From Macrostomum hystrix (lineage: Eukaryota; Platyhelminthes; Macrostomidae): a stretch of 64,000 nt of DNA. The notes under the pieces are model-generated. The model searched no databases. It was given only the letters and a program-made list of their open reading frames with translations, and was not told where the DNA came from. Position 1 is the stretch's first letter, and each line of letters opens with the position of its first letter. The position numbers were made by a program, and so were the translations under genes. This document shows positions 46,097 through 58,525 of this stretch, piece after piece. Where the stretch lies: NCBI GenBank assembly GCA_950097015.1, contig CATNEN010000002.1, forward strand, positions 7,517,501-7,581,500. The letters are read 5' to 3'.

Positions 46097-46880
46097 GAGA
46101 CTCGCTGAGGTGCTCCCAGGAAAATTTGTTCTGTCAGCGAGTTCCAGCAGACCTGAGCTGGAGAGCCTGGGTTGGTGATCCAGTATCCAAGGGCTGTCTC
46201 TAAGCATTTAATCCATTCATCTGCGCTGACTCAGGCCATGTCAGCTGCTGCTCAAGCCGCGACGAAACTTTTCTAGTGTCGGGCTGCTCATCGACTCTCG
46301 CTAGCCATATTTTCATATTCGAATTTATAGAAACTGCTTCCCCGGCCTACTAATGTGTCATTTCCTTCGCTAGTTCCACTCAAATTGTGAAAATTGTGTT
46401 TTTTTCTTTTGTTCAGTACTGTACTTTCTCAAGACGCCACATCCTGACTGTACTAGCTGACAGTTAAATGCTAGAAATTTGCCGGTTAGCCAATCATTAT
46501 AGTTGCTAAGTGCACACCTTTGCATTGTACTATTCGCATAGGCGCTCGGGCTGCAGCATTCGCCTCAGCGAAGGTCTCGGCGGACTGAGCCGCAGTAGCT
46601 GCCAGCTTGACCTGAACTGCTGAATCGTTTCGCCTCCTTCCTGAGCTTCGTCTCGGCGTTACTCGGTCCGAGTTGCTGATAGCTGTTTCGTCTCTGTGCC
46701 ATCCTCCTCTGGCCTCCTCTCTGCCAAGTTTCGCGCTGTGAACCTGTAGCTCTCCTCGATCACTAACTGACGACGCAGCGGCGGCGAAGCCACCTGGCCT
46801 TCCAAAGCTGCGGGATTTCACACCTAGCTGCCCCCAACCCATCCTCCGGTCCCGCGCACTCGCACTCATCCTTGCGCCCC
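46097..46880. other. Region 3' of SEMA5
   Basis: Probably 3' UTR at the left. No AATAAA close to the stop and no recognised gene. Confidence 0.4.
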
Positions 46881-47188
46881 CCTCCAGAATCCTCGCCTTC
46901 CACCACAACAGAATCCTCGCCTTCCACCACAACAGAATCCTCGCCTTCCACCACAACAGAATCCTCGCCTTCCACCACAACAGAATCCTCGCCTTCCACC
47001 ACAACAGAATCCTCGTCTTCCACCACAACAGAATCCTCGCCTTCCACTACAACAGAATCCTCGCCTTCCACCACAACAGAATCCTCGCCTTCCACCACAA
47101 CAGAATCCTCGCCTTCCACCACAACAGAATCCTCGCCTTCCACCACAACAGAATCCTCGCCTTCCACCACAACAGAATCCTCGCTGAA
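46881..47188. repeat. 24-bp minisatellite 3' of SEMA5
   Basis: Thirteen units of AGAATCCTCGCCTTCCACCA plus CAAC, nearly identical. On the plus strand it would encode a mucin-like Ser/Thr octapeptide (SSPSTTTE), but no recognisable coding sequence flanks it. Confidence 0.95.
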
Positions 47189-48390
47189 GTTGGCGCAGCG
47201 AGTGCATTTTCATCTAAAATCTTGTTTCTGCGAGAAATCTTTATTTTGCGCTTCGTTTTTTTTCTCTGTCGTTTTGTTTTATAACTTTCGCCTCGCCCGT
47301 ACAGTACAGGCTCGTACAGTATGCCGCTCTCCGTCCTCAGAAAACTGACCTCGGCTCCCTGTCGCTTCAGAGATGGTGTTTCGCTTCTCTCTCTTATGAG
47401 ACACTTGAGAGTTGGACAATTAAAACAAGCCCGACTACAATATACAGGCTTTCCATTCGAATTGCCTTTTTCTACTTGGAGCATTGTTGGAGTCCGAGTT
47501 CTAGCTGTTTACTTCTTTCGGCTCGACAGCTGCAGTTGAACTTTCCCCCTCAGCTCAGGGCGGCCCGCGTTCTGACACCTCCAGAGAGCTCCGAGGCAAC
47601 CAATTATGGAGCAATGAGCTGTTCTGAGCTGTCCCTTCCAAAGCAAACTTTCTCGCAGAGCATGAATGAGCGAGTGGAGTGGTCGCTGCAGCTTCAATGC
47701 AAAGCAGGCAGTGGGGCCACGACCTGTGGTGGGCCCCACTGTAAACACACAATGGCAGCGCTTGGGCAAAGACCGAAATTTGGCTCGGGGCCATCGGGTA
47801 GGGAAAGTGACTGCTCAAGACGAGTTAGTGAACGAAAAACTGAGTTCAGGAGAGGGGCTAGGGCGAAGGCCGTTGAGCCGATGTAGGCGTTTGGGCTACG
47901 TTGCAGCATTTGCTGTCATCTGCTGTACTCGCAGAGCCAGTGAAGGACTCGTAGAGAAATGTCTCCTGCAGTCTGTGCTAATTGTGCGTCAAGCATCTAC
48001 TGCTGCAGGCCTTGCATTGTTTTAAGTCTTCAAGTGGACATTTTTGCACGCACTTGGAGAGAAACAATTTTCTAATTCGCGCATCGGTAATGGCGCAGTT
48101 GTGGAATGCTCAGAGCCGTGTGCTCAAGCCTGAGGCTGCTGGGCTGCACCCAGTCCTGAAGTGTGGGGGCGGCGATCCATCGCGCGACCGTTTTTCCGAT
48201 ACAGCACACAATATGGCGAGACGGCATTGTGGATGAAAATTTCATGCATATGGCATCCATACAAACTGGACTCTCCATTCTCAACTAATGCGGATTCGTC
48301 TAAATAGAGTTAAAACTCGTCAGCGTTAGTAAAAGTACATTGCAATCTATTTTAAGCACGAAAATATATCACTTACACTTTGGCTATATA
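47189..48390. other. Intergenic, no recognised gene
   Basis: Several overlapping frames of 70-145 codons in different frames, none with family similarity I could recognise. Confidence 0.45.
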
Positions 48391-48462
48391 GGCTGAGTCA
48401 AGGAATTCTAAATCTAGCCACTTCTAATCAGTTGCTAGATTTAGAACTCCTTGGCTCAGTCC
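48391..48462. other. 72-nt near-perfect hairpin
   Basis: The left arm contains AGGAATTCTAAATCTAGC and the right arm GCTAGATTTAGAACTCCT, continuing outward with GGCTGAGTC and GGCTCAGTCC. The stem is about 28 bp around a 15-nt loop, with two mismatches and a 1-nt bulge. The size would fit a precursor small RNA or a tiny inverted-repeat element. Confidence 0.5.
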
Positions 48463-48512
48463 GATTATGAATGACTATGAACTCGGTCTGAGCCCAATTG
48501 CTTAGCAGCTGC

Positions 48513-49693
48513 ACAATAGGCTAACATGCCAGAGACCAATAATTACAAACTTTGGCCTCAAGAATCCAACAATAGGCTAACATGCCAGAGACCAATAATT
48601 ACAAACTTTGGCCTCAAGAATCCAACAATAGGCTAACATGCCAGAGACCAATAATTACAAACTTTGGCCTCAAGAATCCAACAATAGGCTAACATGCCAG
48701 AGACCAATAATTACAAACTTTGGCCTCAAGAATCCAACAATAGGCTAACATGCCAGAGACCAATAATTACAAACTTTGGCCTCAAGAATCCAACAATAGG
48801 CTAGCATGCCAGAGACCAATAATTACAAACTTTGGCCTCAAGAATCCAACAATAGGCTAACATGCCAGAGACCAATAATTACAAACTTTGGCCTCAAGAA
48901 TCCAACAATAGGCTAGCATGCCAGAGACCAATAATTACAAACTTTGGCCTCAAGAATCCAACAATAGGCTAGCATGCCAGAGACCAATAATTACAAACTT
49001 TGGCCTCAAGAATCCAACAATAGGCTAGCATGCCAGAGACCAATAATTACAAACTTTGGCCTCAAGAATCCAACAATAGGCTAGCATGCCAGAGACCAAT
49101 AATTACAAACTTTGGCCTCAAGAATCCAACAATAGGCTAGCATGCCAGAGACCAATAATTACAAACTTTGGCCTCAAGAATCCAACAATAGGCTAACATG
49201 CCAGAGACCAATAATTACAAACTTTGGCCTCAAGAATCCAACAATAGGCTAGCATGCCAGAGACCAATAATTACAAACTTTGGCCTCAAGAATCCAACAA
49301 TAGGCTAACATGCCAGAGACCAATAATTACAAACTTTGGCCTCAAGAATCCAACAATAGGCTAACATGCCAGAGACCAATAATTACAAACTTTGGCCTCA
49401 AGAATCCAACAATAGGCTAACATGCCAGAGACCAATAATTACAAACTTTGGCCTCAAGAATCCAACAATAGGCTAACATGCCAGAGACCAATAATTACAA
49501 ACTTTGGCCTCAAGAATCCAACAATAGGCAAACATGCCAGAGACCAATAATTACAAACTTTGGCCTCAAGAATCCAACAATAGGCAAACATGCCAGAGAC
49601 CAATAATTACAAACTTTGGCCTCAAGAATCCAACAATAGGCTAGCATGCCAGAGACCAATAATTACAAACTTTGGCCTCAAGAATCCAACAAT
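48513..49693. repeat. 56-bp very homogeneous tandem array
   Basis: About 21 units with AACAATAGGCTAACATGCCA, AGAGACCAATAATTAC and AAACTTTGGCCTCAAG. Nearly all variation is one A/G position (CTAAC or CTAGC), plus two units with GCAAAC. It is the most uniform long-unit array in the window and lies between the convergent genes SEMA5 and GAD. Confidence 0.97.
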
Positions 49694-50896
49694 TTCAATG
49701 CAGTTTGTCCACCGTGGGAAATAAAGTTTTCCACTCAATCCGATCAAACAAAATCCGTAATCACAGGACATCGTCACCATCGGGATATTCAATGATACTC
49801 GTGGGGATTCTGATGGCAAAAAACACCAATTTAAGCATCATCATCAAATAGTACAATTTCTTTCCTTTGTGTTGAAAAGTTTATTTTGCAAACTCGGAAC
49901 AAAACACAAATTAAGCCAGTCTTCAATGTTCGTTTATTTTTCTGGACACTGGCAGTTAAATAAGAACGCTTAAAAAGCGCGGTAATTAAAACATTGGGAG
50001 TAACAACTTGCTCACTACACTACTAGTTAGTAGGAGGCGCATTTTTGCAGACAATTAATGTTCTGCTTATTTTTGTTAAGCTGCTTCTGTCAATAATGAT
50101 GATAGTCGATTTTTTCCAGTAAATTTGTAAGCTTTTTAGTGCCGATTAAAAAGTTTGGACTTGAAAAAGTTGCGACAGAAGCAACCGTAATATGTATTCG
50201 AGATTAAATGAATGAAATAAGCACATTATGCAAGAATGCCTACTACGAGCTAAAAAACGAAATCTCTAGAATCAGTTTATGTAGGAGCGCGTTTTATAAA
50301 TGGCGTTTTTCGATTCCTTTTTACATAATTTTGTAAACAAAAAAACGGATCTTGCAGAAATGTTTCTACAACAAAATTGGACCGCAAAATGGAAATTAAA
50401 ATATTTTTCCGAAGGAATAAGGATATGACAGGGCGCACTGGTTTCAGTAAAATATTGGTTTGATTTTTTGCTGTTTGTTATAATCTATCACTTACGACGA
50501 GGCAATGAAAGCAGATAAACAAAATGACTGGCGCCAATTTAAACGAAAACTTCCAAAAATATTATGATGGTCGAAAAAAATATATTTTAACAAAATAAAA
50601 CATAAAATAATACACTGTGGATTTCTGTATCGAGACTTACCTGCATCGAGATCTAGAAAAAATCAAGGAAAATTTGTCTGAAAATCCATGAAAACTATCC
50701 GACTAAAAGTCTACTGCGGTAAGAGTGGGACTTTTCTAACAACTACGAAGCTTAATGACTCGACTGTGGGATAACAATAGAACCATGGATCTACGATCTA
50801 ATTAGGCTGTGCGAGAATAACTATGTGCATAAATAAGGAGTTGAGAACAGTATTTCGTCATCTCCGCTTCTCCCCTGTCGAGTCACCTGGCCCAGC
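49694..50896. other. AT-rich region downstream of GAD
   Basis: No gene or array seen. The GAD 3' UTR (minus strand) should occupy the right part. Confidence 0.5.
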
Positions 50897-53800
50897 TCAC
50901 TCCGCAGCGGCCGCGCCGCCCCCGGCGTCATCGTCGTCGAAGATCTCGGCCGAGTACTTCTCAATGCAGTCCAGCAGAAAGTCGATGTCAGCCTCGGTGG
51001 CAGCCGGGTTCGAGACGATCATGCGGAAGAAATTGGGCAAATCGCCCAGCGGCTGGTAGCCCACCATGGTTGTGCCGCTCTCCATCATCAGCGCCTTCAC
51101 CTTTGGAGCCACCTGCGTTCATCAACAGGAGGCTGGGCGACTTTTAGTAAATCAACTCCACCAGAGATGGTGGGAGAAAAGACACCTGCATTAAAGATCG
51201 ATACCTGGATTAAAGAGATCTGGATTACCTAGATTATCTAAGTTACCTGGATTATCTAAATTACCTGGATTATCTAAGTTACCTGGATTATCTAAATTAC
51301 CTGGATTATCTAAATTACCTGGATAATCTAAATTACCTGGATATTCTAAATTACCTGGATTATCTAAATTACCTGGATTATCTAAATTACCTGGATTATC
51401 TAAATTACCTGGATTATCTAAATTACCTGGATTATCTAAATTACCTGGATTATCTAAATTACCTGGATTATCTAAATTACCTGGATTATCTACATTACCT
51501 GGATTATCTACATTACCTGGATTATCTAAATTATCTGGATTAGAGAAAGCAGATGGGAATAGGAAATACTCCACAGAGTATTACCTGGATTAGACAGGAT
51601 TACTTGGATTACCTGGATTAGACAGGATTACCTGGATTAGAGAAGATTACCTGGATTAGAGAGTATTACCGAGTACAGGACTACTTGGCACAGGATTACC
51701 TGTCTAATCTAGCTACTACGCCTACCCAAATTTGGACTTTTTCATCGTCAAGTAGTGTACACTCACTGTGCCTTGGGGGTTGGCCCTTTGGGGCTTGAAT
51801 TGCACGACAAGCCATCTATCCGCGGCTGGGCCCAAATGAATGCAGCCTCGCCGCGGAATCGAGTTCAGGGACCTTGGTGCGAGAGGCAGACACTGCCACT
51901 CACCCCCGTCAGTGGACCCTAAGCCGTCTGGGAAGGATCCCAGTGACGGACAGACAGTAACAGAATCGACCTCCTCAGAGACGGAATCGATAAGCATGGG
52001 ATCGCCAACGGGAGCAGGCGAGAATTTTCCCACGAGATCAAGACAGCAGAGATTGAAAGATCAGTAGGTCTCACCTCTCGCAATTGCCACTTTGGGATTT
52101 CTCCCAATGAGCCCTTAGGGGAGAGCATCGGATTTCTAGAGGATAAAATTCAAGAATAATGGACACTCTGAAGAAAGTGTTTTGTTGTCCCATCTGGAGA
52201 TTTTTTGGGATTATCAAGAATCGGGATCGGACTCTGTAGGAATAACAGCACAGATGAGATTTCTTAAGTGGTATTAATTTAATCCACACCTGCTGGATAA
52301 ACTTCTTTGTTTTTTTCCCACAGATTGAGATAACACGTTCTGCCTGGGGATAAAACAGGCGGCTGATAAGCGTCCACCAGATGCTTTATTCAACAAGGCG
52401 AGAATGAGGATTAGGGATTTGAGATTACATTTTTGTTTCTTTTTGTTTTTCTCTGGTTGGCGACTATCAAGAGATTCAGAGAATTAAACAGAAAACGTGA
52501 ACTTACACAAAAATTAATAGGATGGGAATAGGATGGGAATAGGATGGGATTAGGATGGGATTAGGATAAGAATAGGATGGGATTAGGATAGGAAAATAAT
52601 AAGATAGGAATGGGAATAGAATAGGATAGGAATGGGAATATAATAGGATAGGAATGGGAATAGTATAGGATAGGAATGGGGATAGGATGAATTATAATAG
52701 GATTGGAATGGGAACAAGATTGTGATATGAATTGGAACACAAAAATGAATGCCAAAAGCGACTGGAATAAGGATAAGGCATAGAAACAGGACTAACAATG
52801 GCCATCTCCTCTCACCTCATTGACGCGGCTGTCTCTCTCGGGTCCTGGCGGAAGTCTGCGGAACTTCCTGGGTATGTACCAGAAGCAGACGTTGACAAAG
52901 TCGGGCTGAAAATTCATAACATTTAAAGTTTCATTTTGAATTTATTGACAAAAATATCACCTGCTTTAAGGACATGGCGGCCACGATAAGCCAGCAACGC
53001 TTCATCAGGTTTGACCAGCTACTTAGGTCTGAGTGTGTGATGTCATTGGGATAAACATACGCACACACACATGGGATAAAACTCAATCGAGACACCGAGA
53101 CGCCACATCTGATCCCAATCGTCGGGTTAAGATTCTCAGGGCCCAACGATCGGCTTGGCTGAGTAGCAGCCTACGGCACAATGCCCCGATCTCAGTACCT
53201 GCGCCCAATAATTAATTATTCATTCTGAACTCACGACCGAATGAAATTCCTTAAGGATAGACAGGTAAATTGATGGCGCCGTGAGAGACATTGGAAACTG
53301 GGAGAGGTGCCGGACACAGCCCAGGTGATATCGCGTTTCCACAGCAATGCCGAAAAGATCCCCCCAGCCTCAATTTTGAGCTGATGAGCTGAGTAGCCTA
53401 AGCGGATTTGAGCAGTGTGCTCAGGCTTACCTTCTCCATGACCATCTCGTAGCCTTCCCTCTCGGCCAGCTGCTTGCACAGGTAGCTGCAACAGGTAGGT
53501 AGCAGGGTTTGGTGAGTATTGAAAAACAGAACAAACTGGTTGTTGTGCTCAACAGCAAGACACTTAAGTTGTTAGTAGCTAGGGCAGAAAGTCCATGGAC
53601 TGATCGTCAGAGAAACACATACAAGATAAATGAGTTCTTTTTTTAGGCTTACTTGGCGAGGTCGATCAGATAGTCCACCTGATCTCCGTAGCCTTCGTCG
53701 CCCTAAAATTAGGACATTTTTCAAGATTCAGATAAAAAAGACGCGTTGCTATTTCTAGGAAACGCCTGGATGCTTTTAAGAATATTTTTAACTTTCTATA

Positions 53801-56800
53801 AAAGACCGTGTAGATTTTTAGTTATGTTTGCAGGACTTATGATGGCAATTAGGTTTCTTAGAATGATCCGGATAATTTTAAGAAACACAATAAAGTTTCT
53901 AAAAAACACAATAACGTTTCTTAGAAGAAAATGTAAAAAATTTTCTGAAAAAGATCTTTCTGATTATTAGAATGACCATCAAGGTTTCTATGAAATACTT
54001 TGAAATCTTTAAAAAATTGATTAAATATGGATTATCTAATTATATAATTTGAATTTAAATCTTAGAAACTCTGAAATTTCTAAGAAAAACTTTCATGTAA
54101 GACTTGAAAGTGTTCTAAGTATGTTATGTTCTAAGTATGTTATGTTCTAAGTATGTTATGTTCTAAGTATGTTATGTTCTAAGTATGTTATGTTCTAAGT
54201 ATGTTATGTTCTAAGTATGTTATGTTCTAAGTATGTTATGTTCTAAGTATGTTATGTTCTAAGTATGTTATGTTCTAAGTATGTTATGTTCTAAGTATGT
54301 TATGTTCTAAGTATGTTATGTTCTAAGTATGTTATGTTCTAAGTATGTTATGTTCTAAGTATGTTATGTTCTAAGTATGTTATGTTCTAGGTATGTTATG
54401 TTCTAAGTATGTTGGGTTGGGTTTAAAAGAATTTCATGCAGAGGACAAGGCCAAAATCGAACCTTGGCCCTCCAGGACAGCCAGAGCTTGAAGATGTCAT
54501 TCCGGCGGCCGCACTGGATGCTCTTGTCACCGGTGTCGTAGCTGACGTCATACTGCTTGTCCTGCTGGAACAGGTAGTCAGCCTGCATGCCGTTGCAGCG
54601 ATGCAGGAGGCCGATGTGCCTCTCGGGCAGCAGGATCACTGAGCACTGCAGCGTGACTCCCATGAGCTTGTGTGGGTTCCACGTCACCGAGTCGGCACGC
54701 TGAATGCCGGCCAGCAGGTGGCGGTGCCGGCGGCTGAGCAGGACGCCGCCGCCCCAGGCCGTGTCCACGTGGAACCAGAGGCCCTGGCGCTCGCAGACGT
54801 CGGCGATAGCGTTCAACGGATCGAATGCGCCGAGAACTGTCGTGCCGCCGGTGGCGCTGACGAAGAACGGCTCCTGGCCACGACTGCGCGACAGCAGGAT
54901 TTGCTCCTCCAAGTGCTCTGGCAGCATCTGGCCCCTGATTGGGCGGGTGGCGAATTTCCATTGTGATTGTGGTTTGTGAACTGTGTAGACAGGTGAGACT
55001 TCAGCAGCAGCAGTAGAAAGACACGTGTTTTTTACCTGGGGAAATACCGCGAGAAGGTACATGAAAGACCCAATGCCTACTAATCGAAATTTCCCGCTCT
55101 TTACAATGAGCTAATTTTCAAAGCATTCCGACGTCAGCATCGTCCAGATATTCAGTGATTTTTGTCAAAGACCCTGGTGACAATTCTCTGTATTAACCTC
55201 AATGGCGAATAGATTTTAATTTAAATAAATTTTGCGTGTTTTTATTGGTGGTTTTTGCCAACAGACACCCTGACGAGAATCCTTGAACATCTCGACGATG
55301 GCGATGTTTTGTGATTCTGGAAGTCGTTTCATCAGAGAGAGCAGATTATCAAGAGTGGTTGAATATTTTGGAAGAATCAGAAAAAGAAAAATGTTGGATT
55401 TTGAAATACCTTCCGGAGGTCTATCTACAGCTAATTCCGACCCAGTCGCCGCTCACCTGTTGTCGGTGTCAATGAGGTAGACGCTGTCCATGCCAATGCC
55501 GAGAATGGCGGCGGACTTCTTGACCGAGTAGTGGGCGTCCTTCGAGGTGAACATGGCCAGCTCCGGCAGAGCCCGCATGCCGCGCATCTTCACCTCAGGG
55601 AAGCGGTTGTAGCGTGCCACCATGGCGGCGTACAGGTTGGAGATGCTGCCGCCTGGGGCCAGGATGCCGTCGCCATTCTCCCAGCCGATGTGCTCGCGCA
55701 TCTTCTGCAGCGTCACCTCCTCCATGAGCACGAACACCGGCGCGATCTCGTAAGTGAACCTGGAAAAAACGCGGTGATTGAGAGGTCACGAGTTCGAACT
55801 CCAGTTCAAAGGAAAAAATGGTGCCCCTGAGCAAGGCACTTTTATTGAATTAATTTATGCTCCAACTCAGCTACAAAATGTGTACCAGTATTCGTTAGGG
55901 TAGAAAGGTGGGTTTGGGGGCTGTCCACGGACTGAAAAGCAGCGTCTGTACAAGTGGCTGTACATCTGGCCGAACTGGTCTATAGGTGGCATTTTTATGC
56001 CACATTGATTTGGGTTGCAGCCGCGATGAGAAAGTCAGGGCAGATGTACACACCTGTGTGAGCGTGTGCCTGCGTACAGTATCTGTGTGCGTATGTGCTC
56101 AGGAGTCAGCGGAATGAGCAGAATTGCCTGCTCGCTGTTTGCTGCCCGCAGCCCTCCTGCAATTATTAACTATTTAAGAGGCCTCGCACATGTTGGTGTT
56201 GGTGGCAGCCGTGAGCCACTCGCCGGCCATGGCGATGACGTCCAGCCCGGAGGACAGCTGGTTGAAGAAGCGCGGATGGCCGGTCTTGACGGCGTACTTC
56301 AGCGTCTCCTTGCAGTCGCTGAGGATTTGCTCGAGGTCGCGCGGCTCGACTGGGATCTCCAGGCAGTGGCTGAGGGCCTCGCGCAGCTGGTGCGGGTGGT
56401 GGAAGTCCAGCACCTTGTTGCTGCGGTCGTTGATGCGGTGCAGGTACTCCAGCAGCAGGTCCACCACCTCCGTCAGGAAGCTCACGGTGCCCTCGTAGCC
56501 CTGCTCGGCTGGCAGCATCTCTGAAATGGGGAAGAATGAGGAAATTTTTCTTAAGAACCAAATCAATATTACTATGAATAAAATGGTAAATTTTTTAGAA
56601 CACTTTCTAGGAATCAAGAGAGATTTTTCTAAGAATCAAGTAGGATTAAGTAAGAATCGAGACCACTTTTTAAGAACTGGATAGGAACACTTTCTAAGAA
56701 TCAAATGGGATAATTCGAAAACACTTTCTAAGAACTGAATAGGATATTTCGAGTACACTTTCTAATATTCACACAGGATATTTCAAGAACACGTTTTAAG

Positions 56801-58407
56801 AATAAAATGGGATATTTCGAGAACGATTTCTAGGAAATAAATAGGTAACTTCGAAAAAACTTCTTAGAATCAAATGGGGGATCTCTAGAACATATTCTAA
56901 GCATCAAGATAGAAGATTCTGAAATCAATCATTTTCAAGAAGTCATTTAAGCAACGACCACTTTCGTGTCACTAAATTTCAAGAGAGTGTCAATAAACTT
57001 GACTCAAACAGCTCAGCAGAGAATAAAACAACAGTATCGCCCACTTGAGGATCCGACATTGGCGATCCGTTTCACTGACCAAGACACTTCCCAGTTTAGC
57101 CAGAAGTGATGAATGAATGGATCGATGGGAGGCAGACAGTCTTCTCTGATTAAAAGGCCGTTGATGAACGATCTCAGAGACGGCCCATCGTGCTCTGATA
57201 GGATTAAATTCGAGTGCTAAAGAAATGAGGATCTGAGAGGATCTGGGCACTGCTCAGGGTCCGCCATTGATTTCCAATGCTGGCGTCGGGTCTTTCCCCC
57301 AGATGGGAAGTGTTGCCAAGCCGTTAGAGAAGCAGGTGCGAGCTTTTCCCCTACAGGGGTTGGGAAGGGGTGCTCAGCGCTCCGCTTCGTCGATTCCAAA
57401 TGAGAAGTGTCAGATACCAAAGTGGAATCTGAGCGAAAATTTAGGAAATGCAGCAAATCGAATAAACAAAAATTTTTCAAAATAATTTAATCGTGAATCG
57501 TAATTCGCGAAAAGCCTATTTTTGGTAAACAAATGCAGATTGAGGACTTAAAAAAGGAACTGATTTTGTAATCAAAGCTTTAAAAAATTCACAAACATTG
57601 AAATTAACAAACAAAAAATTAACGGACTAAAAAATTAACGGATTTAAAAATTAACGTACTTGAAAAGCAGCTGACTTGCAAATTAACGGACAAGATATAA
57701 GTAACTTTTTTGTTAACTAACGAGCCTGGTAATAAATGAATTCATAATTTGCTACAATAGTTACACGAAGATCGCAATTAACAAATCCTTTCATTAACGG
57801 AACTTGCATTTAACGCACTGCCCCGGTTAACGCTTCACTCACCCTTGCTGTAGGCGCCCTCGAACCTGGACCAGTCCGGCTCGAATCCGACGCCCCGTCT
57901 GCCGCACTTTCCCCGTCCTGCAGCGGCTTCCTCGGCTCCTACGGCAGCCGCCTCCGCATTCTCCGAGGCCGTCGGCAGTTCACGGGCCGGCGCCGGCGGA
58001 GCCTCCATCATCAGCGCCGGACGCTCCAACTCTCCGGCGGCGATGGCGGCTTCGATGGCGGCCTCAGCCTCCTTGGCGGCCGGGGAGGCCAGCAGGAAGT
58101 CGCCATGCCGGGCAGCGAGGCGACCCCTCAACAGGCGGACCGTGTCGAGGACGCGGCCGTCCGCTCCCGGACGGAAGTCCAGCAGGCCTGGATCTAGCGA
58201 GAGCCGGCCGCGCAGCCCGGAGGACTTCTGCCACTGGCTGGCCCGCTGCTGCTGCTGCTGCTGGTTGACACTGGCTAGACCAGCTTTGATGTTGCTGACG
58301 GAGCTGTCTCCCGATTTATTGTTCATGGTGGACAGCATCTGTAGGTTGGAAGCCGGCAATTCGATTCTGAGCCCATTTGAAACAATCTGAGTCCCAGAGC
58401 AAGACAT
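50897..58407 (-). CDS. GAD1: Glutamate decarboxylase (PLP-dependent, group II)
   Basis: Eight exons: 57843-58407, 56190-56520, 55457-55759, 54463-54934, 53653-53702, 53431-53485, 52816-52905 and 50897-51112, giving 693 residues. Human GAD1 and GAD2 are 585-594; the extra length is a 188-residue low-complexity N-terminus (Gln run, Ala/Glu-rich). The catalytic region has [69 protein letters not shown] and WNPHK with the PLP lysine at 489. The GAD signature [19 protein letters not shown] follows, and the C-terminus has [20 protein letters not shown]. The signature favours GAD over the related cysteine sulfinate decarboxylase. It makes GABA from glutamate. HVDTAWGG has Thr where most family members have Ala. 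Splice sites fit, with one unusual donor (GTTCGA after exon 4) and one GTGCGA after exon 2. Confidence 0.94.
51220..51545. repeat. 18-bp minisatellite in GAD intron 7
   Basis: About 18 units of TTACCTGGATTATCTAAA. In gene sense (minus) each holds ATCCAG-GTAATT, a consensus-like donor. Diverged GATTACCTGGATTAGA units follow to about 51720. Confidence 0.95.
51731..51905 (-). mobile_element. Partial family 1 SINE in GAD intron 7
   Basis: Matches the head-side part of the 58526 copy: GCACGACAAGCC, CTCGCCGCGGAATCGAG, GACCTTGGTGCGAGAGGC. The A box is truncated (CACTGCCACTCACCCCC remains) and the tail is missing. Confidence 0.65.
52508..52700. repeat. GGATGGGAATA simple repeat in GAD intron 7
   Basis: Degenerate 6-11-bp units of AGGATGGGAAT and AGGATAGGAATGGGAAT. 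Confidence 0.8.
54115..54410. repeat. 16-bp minisatellite in GAD intron 4
   Basis: About 18 almost invariant units of AAGTATGTTATGTTCT (one G variant). It ends about 50 nt from the exon 4 donor. Confidence 0.97.
55985..56166 (+). mobile_element. Partial family 1 SINE in GAD intron 2
   Basis: Contains GGGCAGATGTACACACCTGT, TGTGCTCAGGAGTCAGCGGA, GCAGAATTGCCTGCTCGCTG and GCAGCCCTCCTGCAATTATT, in the same order as the 20310 copy. The head is lost. It ends about 25 nt from the exon 2 donor, antisense to the gene. Confidence 0.7.
56560..56920. repeat. Degenerate ~38-bp repeat in GAD intron 1
   Basis: Eight or nine diverged units around TTTCTAAGAATCAAATGGGA and ATTTCGAGAACAC. The part at 57600-57700 has another diverged repeat (AAATTAACGGAC). 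Confidence 0.6.
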
Positions 58408-58525
58408 TTAATTCCCAGTGCTTCACCAGTCCACGGACTGAACAGCTGTAAAGTACAGGTGTCCTTTCTATTCTATTCTATCTGAAGGTGGTTTCCAGGG
58501 CAACCATAATAATCATAAAAAATAA

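Noticed and set aside
47047-47886. Overlapping 130-145-codon frames 3' of SEMA5
   Set aside because: They conflict with each other on both strands and show no domain or splice context.
48513-49693. CRISPR-like regular array
   Set aside because: Units are contiguous without unique spacers, and the surrounding genes are eukaryotic with introns.
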